Positions 1-5,047 of a stretch of 5,047 bases of DNA are shown here, piece after piece (position 1 is the first letter of the stretch; each line of letters starts with the position of its first letter). The notes below the pieces were generated by a model. That model had not been told where the DNA came from and ran no database searches. It saw only the letters and a list, made by a program, of their open reading frames with translations. The translations under genes and the position numbers were made by a program. The stretch is taken from the NCBI GenBank assembly GCA_031417915.1, contig JANOWN010000054.1, positions 1-5,047 of the forward strand, given 5' to 3'. The DNA is from Methylotenera_A sp031417915 (GTDB lineage Bacteria > Pseudomonadota > Gammaproteobacteria > Burkholderiales > Methylophilaceae).

Positions 1-1710
1 CGCCGCGCGCTGGGCATAGAGATTGAGCAGTTCAGCTGCGGTATCGCGAATTTGCTTCAGTGCTTTTTTCTTGGCTTTTTCCCACTGACCAGAGCCTAAA
101 CGATGCAGCGGCGCACTTTCTGGCGGACCGCCCGAATAACGTGAAATTAAAAATAACTGCGAGACTGGTACGTATAATTTATCGTCACCAAAATATTCCA
201 GCAGCAAAAATTCGGTTTCGCCTTCGCCAAAATCTAAATTCACCAAGCCTTTGTAGCGCCCCACGCCGTGTTGCTCGTGCACGACAGGATCTGAAAAGTG
301 CAGCTCGGATAAATCTTTGAGCATGCCCTCTGTGTTTCGTGCTTTTTCCTTCTCGCGACGGCGCTGCTGGCGCACAGTGCCAGAGTAAAGCTCGGATTCG
401 GTGATAACGACAATTTTGTCATCTGTAAAACCACTGTGTAGTGACGAGACGCCCAGCATTAATCGCTCTTGGCTGTTCTCGAACTCCGCCCAAGTTTCGC
501 AAGTGCTAATGGCTAAGCCATGTTCGGCAAATAACTGCGCCATCGTTTCGCGGCGGCCTAAACTTTCTGCCGTGATTAAAATTCTTTGTTTTTTAGATTC
601 TCCAGAATCCGCATGGATAAAGGCTTGCAGCTTATGCAATGGTTGCTCTGCGCGCCGCTCTATATCGAGTGCGGGTAACATTTCGCCTGCTTCATGCGTT
701 AATGTTAGCGTGACGAAAGCTTGCGTTTGTGCGAAAAAATCTTCGGTTTTTATCAGCAATATTTCAGGTTTTAAAATCGGGCGTTCAGCATCATGCGCCA
801 ATAATCGGTAGCGAGAATTCGCTTCTGTCCAAAACTGTTGTGCGGCCTTGTCCACATTACCGTGTAAACAAATATTGGCACTTGGTGACAAGTAATCTAA
901 AAAGCTTGCGGTCGCGTCAAAAAACAACGGTAAATACCATTCAATACCGCCACTGGCGACACCTTTGCTGACGTTTTTGTAGATAGTCGCGCGTTGCGGA
1001 TCGCCTTCAAATTGTTCACGAAAATTGCTTCTAAATTTAGCAATGCCCGCCTCATCAAGCGGGAACTCGCGCGCAGGCAGCAAGCGTATCTCGGGAACTG
1101 GATAAAGACTGCGCTGGGTATCAATATCGAAGGTGCGAATAGTTTCAATTTCATCGCCAAAAAGATCAATTCTATAAGGCAACACGCTGCCCATAGGGAA
1201 CAAATCGACCAAGCCACCGCGCACACTAAATTCACCAGGTGAAATGACTTGGCTGACGTGGTGATAGCCCGCCTGCGCACATTGATTTCGCAGCGCATCT
1301 AGGTTTAAATTCTGACCTTTTTTAAGCATAAAAGTATGCGCAGATAAAAATGCAATCGACGGCAACCTCAATAAAGCCGTGGCGATTGGCACAATCATCA
1401 CATCGCAAACATTTTGGCTGATTTGGTACAAAGTCGCGAGCCGCTCAGAGATTAAATCGGGATGCGGCGAGAACACATCGTAAGGCAGCGTCTCCCAATC
1501 AGGCAACAAATTTACCCGTAAATCTGGCGAAAAATAAGGGATTTCTTCCAGCAAACGTTGCGCTTCAAACGCAGTTGACGTAATTACAACAAGTGGAGAT
1601 TTTGTTGTTTTTAAACTACATGAAAGTGTTGCAAGAGATAAGCTATCTAAGCCATTGGCAGGATAAGAAAAACGACTTTTTTTGCCCGTTGCGGGTGCTA
1701 TTAACTGCAT
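1..1710 (-). CDS. mfd: Mfd, transcription-repair coupling factor (N-terminal 570 residues; 3' end outside window)
   Basis: Mfd recognises RNA polymerase stalled at DNA lesions, pushes it off and recruits UvrA. The frame is open from an ATG at 1710 down to base 1 with no stop. An in-frame TAA lies 24 bases upstream with no other start codon between, so the start is secure, although no clear Shine-Dalgarno precedes it. Residues about 1-340 form the UvrB-like module. It contains DWETLPYD (71-78) and a degenerate first domain with no Walker A motif, as is normal for Mfd. The residues matching the E. coli UvrA contacts R165, R181 and F185 are present as R164, R180 and F184. The RNA-polymerase-interacting (CarD-like) domain spans about 474-550 with HGVGRY (481-486) and LYVPVS (512-517), followed by the start of the linker helix (ELLNLYAQRAA, 560-570). 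E. coli Mfd is about 1148 residues, so the helicase/translocase half is missing here only because of the window edge. Confidence 0.97.
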   Translation of the reverse strand, partial: MQLIAPATGKKSRFSYPANGLDSLSLATLSCSLKTTKSPLVVITSTAFEAQRLLEEIPYFSPDLRVNLLPDWETLPYDVFSPHPDLISERLATLYQISQNVCDVMIVPIATALLRLPSIAFLSAHTFMLKKGQNLNLDALRNQCAQAGYHHVSQVISPGEFSVRGGLVDLFPMGSVLPYRIDLFGDEIETIRTFDIDTQRSLYPVPEIRLLPAREFPLDEAGIAKFRSNFREQFEGDPQRATIYKNVSKGVASGGIEWYLPLFFDATASFLDYLSPSANICLHGNVDKAAQQFWTEANSRYRLLAHDAERPILKPEILLIKTEDFFAQTQAFVTLTLTHEAGEMLPALDIERRAEQPLHKLQAFIHADSGESKKQRILITAESLGRRETMAQLFAEHGLAISTCETWAEFENSQERLMLGVSSLHSGFTDDKIVVITESELYSGTVRQQRRREKEKARNTEGMLKDLSELHFSDPVVHEQHGVGRYKGLVNLDFGEGETEFLLLEYFGDDKLYVPVSQLFLISRYSGGPPESAPLHRLGSGQWEKAKKKALKQIRDTAAELLNLYAQRAA

Positions 1711-1729
1711 AAATGAGTGTGAAAATGAC

Positions 1730-1758
1730 TTGGTTTAGGGTGTAGATTTGCCTATTAT
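1730..1758 (+). promoter_or_regulatory. Predicted sigma-70 promoter for rpiA-mltF
   Basis: A -35-like TTGGTT (1730-1735, three of six consensus bases) is followed after 17 bases by TATTAT (1753-1758, five of six bases of TATAAT). Transcription would start near 1765, giving a leader of about 65 bases before rpiA. The spacing is ideal and the -10 is good, but the -35 is weak. This is a by-eye prediction without experimental support. Confidence 0.45.
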
Positions 1759-1780
1759 AACCGTAAGAAGGTCGCAACAA
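1754..1780 (-). promoter_or_regulatory. Predicted promoter for mfd
   Basis: On the minus strand a perfect TATAAT occupies 1759 down to 1754. The best -35 candidate is TTGTTG (1780 down to 1775), only 15 bases away, so the -35 is sub-optimal. Transcription would start near 1747, leaving a leader of about 37 bases. This -10 shares five base pairs with the -10 proposed for rpiA on the other strand, so the two promoters may compete or act as one bidirectional promoter. Confidence 0.4.
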
Positions 1781-1795
1781 TTAAGCGAATTTCTT
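1765..1795 (+). repeat. Imperfect inverted repeat in the rpiA leader
   Basis: AAGAAGGTCGC (1765-1775) can pair with GCGAATTTCTT (1785-1795) across a nine-base loop. That gives nine Watson-Crick pairs, one G-T wobble and one G-A mismatch. It begins at about the predicted rpiA transcription start, so it could be a 5'-end stem-loop in the mRNA or an operator for a dimeric regulator. No T-run follows it, so it is not a classical terminator. The role is unknown. Confidence 0.35.
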
Positions 1796-1816
1796 TCACA
1801 ATAAAAATAAAAGCTT

Positions 1817-1821
1817 GGGAG
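1817..1821 (+). promoter_or_regulatory. Shine-Dalgarno of rpiA
   Basis: GGGAG sits nine bases before the ATG at 1831. The second in-frame ATG at 1846 has no comparable purine-rich site, so this element favours the upstream start and the 230-residue product. Confidence 0.7.
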
Positions 1822-1830
1822 ATTAGCACC

Positions 1831-1860
1831 ATGAACGATAAACCAATGAATGATAAACAG
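1831..1860 (+). repeat. Imperfect tandem 15-bp duplication at the rpiA start
   Basis: Bases 1831-1845 and 1846-1860 match at 12 of 15 positions, and each begins with ATG-AA-Y-GATAAAC. The result is two candidate start codons and the N-terminal sequence MNDKPMNDK. It looks like an old small duplication of the start region, with the upstream copy now next to the ribosome binding site. Confidence 0.6.
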
Positions 1861-2523
1861 GCCGTTGCAATTCATGCTGCAAAATACGTGAAAAACGGCA
1901 TGCTGGTTGGCTTAGGCACTGGTTCTACCGCCAATTATTTCATCGAAGAGCTGGCACGCCGCCAAGCGGATGAAAACCTTAAAGTGACGACGATTGCCAG
2001 CTCAAATATCAGCATGATTAAGGCGCAAAGTTTGGGTTTAAATGTAATTTCGCTCACACAAGTTTCTGGGATTGATTTGTATGTGGATGGCGCCGATGAA
2101 ATCACCCCAGATATGACGCTGCTAAAGGGTCGCGGCTACGATTTAGTGCTAGAAAAACTGCTGGCGAAAGCCGCAAAACAGTTTGTAGTGGTCGCAGATA
2201 AAAGCAAATTGGTAGATCGCATCGGTACCAATTACGCGATTCCTATTGAAGTGATGCCGATGGCGTGGAAAGCCGTAAAGCGCAGTTTAGAAGCGGCTGG
2301 CGGCGTAGGAGATTTGCGTCAGAATGCTGCCAAGGATGGCTTATCTATTAGCTCGCATGGCAGCCTTATTTTGGATATGGCATTTGACAAATCGATTTCT
2401 GAAGAATCACTCAATCAGCTCATCAACAACACGCCTGGCGTGGTTGAGCATGGTATTTTTCGCGGCCTAACTAGCGTGGTATTGATTGCTGGCGATGGAA
2501 AAGTTGAAGAGCGCTGGAAATAA
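1831..2523 (+). CDS. rpiA: Ribose-5-phosphate isomerase A
   Basis: RpiA interconverts ribose 5-phosphate and ribulose 5-phosphate in the non-oxidative pentose phosphate pathway, in the cytoplasm. The 230-residue product (E. coli RpiA: 219) has the phosphate-binding GTGST loop (29-33) and DGAD (86-89). The catalytic set known from E. coli (D81, D84, K94, E103) is conserved as D86, D89, K99 and E108. The active-site stretch reads KGRGYDLVLEK (99-109), whereas E. coli has KGGGAALTREK. The C-terminal PGVVEHGIF (202-210) and the region AIPIEVMP (136-143) look closer to plant and cyanobacterial RpiA. The start at 1831 is supported by GGGAG nine bases upstream; the first ten codons include a near-duplicate MNDK-P-MNDK. 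The gene is followed after 23 bases by mltF, probably in one transcript, and is divergent from mfd. Confidence 0.96.
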   Translation: MNDKPMNDKQAVAIHAAKYVKNGMLVGLGTGSTANYFIEELARRQADENLKVTTIASSNISMIKAQSLGLNVISLTQVSGIDLYVDGADEITPDMTLLKGRGYDLVLEKLLAKAAKQFVVVADKSKLVDRIGTNYAIPIEVMPMAWKAVKRSLEAAGGVGDLRQNAAKDGLSISSHGSLILDMAFDKSISEESLNQLINNTPGVVEHGIFRGLTSVVLIAGDGKVEERWK

Positions 2524-2534
2524 ATCGGCTTTTT

Positions 2535-2540
2535 AAAGGT
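2535..2540 (+). promoter_or_regulatory. Shine-Dalgarno supporting the TTG start of mltF
   Basis: AAAGGT lies about seven bases before TTG at 2547. An in-frame TAA at 2541-2543 excludes any earlier start. The next plausible start codon, a GTG at codon 16, would remove the signal peptide. The site therefore decides in favour of the TTG. Confidence 0.65.
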
Positions 2541-2546
2541 TAATTT

Positions 2547-3980
2547 TTGTATAAATTCCCCCATATTTTTCTGTTATTTTCACTGGTATTTGTGAGCTGC
2601 GATAAGCCATCCGCGCCACCTGCTAGACCCGCACCAGTAGTAGAAAAAGCTAAAGTCATCACCTTTGTGACCATGAACAGCCCCAACACCTATTATGTGA
2701 ACGATAGCAACGAATTTGCTGGGCTTGAATATGATTTGGTTAAGTTATTTATTAAAGAACTCAATGACGGCACACAATTAAAACTGATTGTTAGCAACCA
2801 TATCGACCAGATTTTGCCAGCGGTGTTAAATGGAAAAGCCGACATTGCAGCGGCCGATATTACCGTGACCGAGGCGCGCAAAAAACGCATTAGTTTCACT
2901 ATTCCATATCAAGATGTACAGCAACAAGTGGTTTACAACAAAGCGACAAACAAAAAACCGCCAAAAAATCTGAAAGATTTAGTCGGCCTGCATATCGTCG
3001 TGCCAACAGGCACAAGCTTTGTAGAGCGATTAACCAAGTTGCGCGAACACGAGCCAGGCCTTGCTTGGGAAGAGCGAGATAACGCGAACTCTGAAAAACT
3101 ACTCACCGAAGTCGCTAATGGTGAAATTGAATTTACTATTGCGGATAGCCATTTAATTTCTATTTTACAGAACTATTATCCGAATTTGGGCGTGGCTTTT
3201 GCCGTGGGTGAGCCAGAAAAAATCGCCTGGGCGCTTTCTAAAGACTCTGACCCAAAACTACTTGAAAAAGCCAACGCGTTTTTTACCAAAATTAAAAATG
3301 ATGGCACGCTGCGAAATTTGGTTGATCGCTATCATGGCAATGCAAAACGCCTTAACCCATTGGATGTAAAGACTTTTTTAGTAAAAAGCAATACGCTTCT
3401 GCCTAAATACAAACGTCTTTTTCAGCAAGCGCAAGAAATCACCAGTATTGATTGGCGCTTGTTGGCGGCGATTAGTTACCAAGAATCGCATTGGGACACA
3501 TTTAACACTTCGCCCACCAATGTGCGCGGGCTGATGATGCTGACGGAATCAACCGCTGACCGCATGGGCGTTACAGATAGGCTAGATCCTAAGCAAAGCA
3601 TTCCTGCAGGCGCAAAGTACATCAATTTGATGGTAGATACGATTCCTGATCGCGTTCCTCAGCCTGACCGTATTTATATGGCCTTGGCCTCGTACAATAT
3701 TGGCTATGCGCATGTGGAAGATGCGCGGGTGCTGGCGCAACGTTTGAAGCTCAACCCCAATAGCTGGGCCGACGTGAAAAAAACGCTGGTGATGTTGAAT
3801 AATCCTAGTTATTACGTGAATGCTAGATATGGCTATTGCAACTGTGGCCAACCAGTGATTTTTGTGGAATCCATACGTAGCTATCACAGTATTTTACTGC
3901 GCTACCAAGCTAGCCACAATCCTGAGCAAAATGACTTTAAAATTGCTGGCGAGCGACAAATATTGGCTGCGAATAATTAA
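2547..3980 (+). CDS. mltF: MltF-like membrane-bound lytic murein transglycosylase (lipoprotein)
   Basis: MltF enzymes cleave the MurNAc-GlcNAc bond of peptidoglycan, forming 1,6-anhydro-muropeptides during wall turnover. The 477-residue product starts at TTG. A short lipoprotein signal peptide (1-17) ends at FVS-Cys18, followed by a proline-rich tether (about 21-36). Residues about 37-265 are a periplasmic solute-binding-protein-like domain (GLEYDLVKLF 59-68, ADIAAADITVTEARK 98-112), which in E. coli MltF is regulatory. Residues about 298-450 are the SLT domain, with IDWRLLAAISYQESHWD (301-317), catalytic Glu313 (E. coli Glu314), RGLMMLT (327-333) and ALASYNIGYAH (379-389). E. coli MltF is 518 residues with a longer C-terminal tail and, as I recall it, no lipobox. 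Asp follows the acylated Cys, and a Cys-Asn-Cys lies at 431-433; both are unusual. It is probably co-transcribed with rpiA and converges on serS. Confidence 0.94.
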   Translation: MYKFPHIFLLFSLVFVSCDKPSAPPARPAPVVEKAKVITFVTMNSPNTYYVNDSNEFAGLEYDLVKLFIKELNDGTQLKLIVSNHIDQILPAVLNGKADIAAADITVTEARKKRISFTIPYQDVQQQVVYNKATNKKPPKNLKDLVGLHIVVPTGTSFVERLTKLREHEPGLAWEERDNANSEKLLTEVANGEIEFTIADSHLISILQNYYPNLGVAFAVGEPEKIAWALSKDSDPKLLEKANAFFTKIKNDGTLRNLVDRYHGNAKRLNPLDVKTFLVKSNTLLPKYKRLFQQAQEITSIDWRLLAAISYQESHWDTFNTSPTNVRGLMMLTESTADRMGVTDRLDPKQSIPAGAKYINLMVDTIPDRVPQPDRIYMALASYNIGYAHVEDARVLAQRLKLNPNSWADVKKTLVMLNNPSYYVNARYGYCNCGQPVIFVESIRSYHSILLRYQASHNPEQNDFKIAGERQILAANN

Positions 3981-3998
3981 TTCTAGTTTCAAAACTAA

Positions 3999-4045
3999 TT
4001 GGCCTGCAACCCAATATCCATGCGGTCTGCAGGCTAGCTGTTTTT
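3999..4045 (+). terminator. Probable terminator between convergent mltF and serS
   Basis: A stem with a perfect seven-pair core, GCCTGCA (4002-4008) and TGCAGGC (4028-4034), extends to ten pairs with two wobbles (3999-4008 with 4028-4037). The loop is 19 bases. Five T residues follow at 4041-4045, three bases after the extended stem. The long loop and spaced T-run make it a moderate intrinsic terminator for mltF. On the other strand a TTTT lies about six bases beyond the stem, so it may also weakly serve serS. Confidence 0.5.
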
Positions 4046-4053
4046 GAAGTAAT

Positions 4054-5047
4054 TTAAGAACTGCTGAGCTTTTGCAGCCCATTCATATAAGGCTGCAACA
4101 CTTTCGGAATCGTCACGCTGCCATCGGCGTTTTGGTAATTCTCTAACACCGCTACCAGTGTGCGCCCTACTGCAAGCCCCGAGCCATTTAACGTATGCAC
4201 AAACTCGGTTTTGCCTGCTTCGTTTCTAAAACGCGCTTGTAATCTGCGGGCTTGAAACGCCTCGCAATTGCTCACGCTAGAAATTTCTCGGTAGGTATTT
4301 TGTGCAGGCAGCCAGACTTCTAAATCGTAGGTTTTCGCCGCGCCAAAACCCATATCACCCGTGCAAAGTGAAACCACGCGATACGGTAATTCCAATGCTT
4401 TCAAAATGTTCTCGGCGTGGCCAACCATCTCTTCCAGCGCCGCGTAGCTGGTTTCTGGATGCACAATTTGCACCATCTCGACCTTGTCGAACTGGTGCTG
4501 ACGGATCATGCCTTTGGTATCTTTACCATAACTGCCCGCCTCACTTCTAAAACACGGCGTATGTGCTGTCAGCTTAATTGGCAAGCTTTCCAGCGGCACG
4601 ATTTCATCGCGCACAGTATTGGTGAGAGTGACTTCGGAAGTTGGGATTAAATAAAACCCTTTACTTGCCTGCTTAATTACATCTATGCTGTTTTGCTCAT
4701 TACCAGACGAAATATATGCAGATTTAGTTAACGTTACGGGTCGAATATCAATCTTAAATAAATCTTCTTCAAATTTTGGCAATTGACCTGTACCAGTCAG
4801 CGTTTCCGCATTCACCAAATATGGCGTGTAGCATTCCTCATAGCCATGTTGCTCGGTTTGTGTATCCAACATAAACTGCGAAAGCGCGCGGTGCAGCTTG
4901 GCGATGCCGCCGCGCATAAAAGTAAAACGCGTGCCAGATAATTTAATACCCGTATCAAAATCTAGCCCCAAAGGCGTACCGACGTCAGTATGGTCAAGAA
5001 TTGCAAAATCAAACGTGCGAGGTGTGCCAACTTTACGCACTTCTACG
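4054..5047 (-). CDS. serS: Seryl-tRNA synthetase, catalytic domain (5' end outside window)
   Basis: SerRS charges tRNA-Ser (and tRNA-Sec where present) with serine in the cytoplasm. The frame is open at the right edge; the GTG at 5040 is an internal Val codon, not the start, since the protein aligns from the VEVxxxGTPR region. About 110 N-terminal residues, the coiled-coil tRNA-binding arm, are missing. Counting from the codon at 5040, class II motif 1 is around 48-80 (ALSQFMLDTQTEQHGY). Motif 2 is 164-190 (FRSEAGSYGKDTKG, then QHQFDKVEM). Motif 3 is 284-303 (LNGSGLAVGRTLVAVLENYQ). The serine-binding TxE loop is present as T-S-E at 134-136, and CTGDMGFGA at 226-234. It ends PYMNGLQKLSSS, similar in position to the E. 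coli C-terminus. Between FKI and the TSE loop is an extra segment of about 19 residues. It converges on mltF with a 73-base gap. Confidence 0.97.
   Translation of the reverse strand, partial: VEVRKVGTPRTFDFAILDHTDVGTPLGLDFDTGIKLSGTRFTFMRGGIAKLHRALSQFMLDTQTEQHGYEECYTPYLVNAETLTGTGQLPKFEEDLFKIDIRPVTLTKSAYISSGNEQNSIDVIKQASKGFYLIPTSEVTLTNTVRDEIVPLESLPIKLTAHTPCFRSEAGSYGKDTKGMIRQHQFDKVEMVQIVHPETSYAALEEMVGHAENILKALELPYRVVSLCTGDMGFGAAKTYDLEVWLPAQNTYREISSVSNCEAFQARRLQARFRNEAGKTEFVHTLNGSGLAVGRTLVAVLENYQNADGSVTIPKVLQPYMNGLQKLSSS

Larger units (their letters stand above)
1711..1830. other. Divergent mfd/rpiA intergenic region
   Basis: This 120-base AT-rich spacer separates the mfd and rpiA start codons and must carry the promoters of both. 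It contains a nearly symmetric -10-like core (1753-1759), an imperfect inverted repeat (1765-1795), an A-rich stretch (about 1797-1812) and the rpiA Shine-Dalgarno. I see no small ORF, tRNA or recognisable riboswitch in it. Confidence 0.8.

Noticed and set aside
401..811. 136-codon plus-strand open frame opposite mfd
   Set aside because: It is antisense to a clearly conserved Mfd coding region, its composition is not that of any recognisable protein, and no ribosome binding site is evident. It is a shadow frame.
897..1298. 133-codon minus-strand open frame
   Set aside because: It overlaps mfd on the same strand in another frame. The Mfd frame is intact and aligns throughout, so there is no frameshift and no second gene.
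3582..3887. 101-codon minus-strand open frame opposite the SLT domain of mltF
   Set aside because: It is antisense to conserved catalytic-domain codons and shows no recognisable domain.
3984..3997. Inverted repeat TAGTTT-CA-AAACTA after mltF
   Set aside because: The loop of two bases is too tight and the stem is AT-rich with no tail. The GC-rich hairpin at 3999-4037 is the better terminator candidate.
4302..4650. Two plus-strand open frames opposite serS
   Set aside because: They lie opposite conserved SerRS motifs and show no recognisable features; shadow frames.
5038..5040. GTG as the start of serS
   Set aside because: The frame stays open to the window edge, and the residues upstream (Glu, Val) continue the family alignment. 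About 110 residues of the N-terminal arm are still to come, so this is an internal Val.
1..5047. A novel defence, mobile or otherwise undescribed system
   Set aside because: All coding capacity is taken by four well-known housekeeping genes in intact frames. There are no repeat arrays, transposase-like frames, att-like repeats or RNA genes that I can recognise.

Overview
The window is chromosomal housekeeping DNA from a Gram-negative bacterium, most likely a proteobacterium. Base composition is moderate (by eye, GC in the mid-40s percent) and similar across all four genes. A predicted lipoprotein signal peptide and an MltF-type murein transglycosylase point to an outer-membraned cell. Mfd, MltF and SerRS align closely with my recollection of gamma/beta-proteobacterial homologues. 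A betaproteobacterium of the Methylophilaceae/Nitrosomonadales kind would fit, but that is inference and not proven by the sequence.

Layout. Positions 1-1710 (minus strand) hold the first 570 codons of mfd, the transcription-repair coupling factor; its translocase half lies off the left edge. A 120-base divergent intergenic region (1711-1830) follows. It has a nearly symmetric -10 element, TATTATA, that can be read on either strand, and an imperfect hairpin near the predicted 5' end of the rightward transcript. rpiA (1831-2523, plus) encodes ribose-5-phosphate isomerase A. After 23 bases comes mltF (2547-3980, plus), a two-domain lipoprotein: a solute-binding-like domain followed by a lytic transglycosylase domain, read from a TTG start. 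A 73-base convergent gap with a hairpin and T-run, probably a terminator, separates mltF from serS. The serS gene (4054-5047, minus) shows only the catalytic domain of seryl-tRNA synthetase, because its start lies off the right edge.

Functionally the four genes are unrelated: DNA repair at stalled RNA polymerase, the pentose phosphate pathway, cell-wall turnover and tRNA charging. rpiA and mltF are probably co-transcribed because of their close spacing. mfd may share a bidirectional promoter with them.

I see no mobile element, CRISPR array, tRNA, rRNA, phage gene or defence system, and nothing that amounts to a new system. The points worth a second look are modest: an RpiA that resembles the plant/cyanobacterial type more than the E. 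coli type, a low-complexity insertion in SerRS, the symmetric divergent promoter with its leader hairpin, and sorting and cysteine oddities in MltF.
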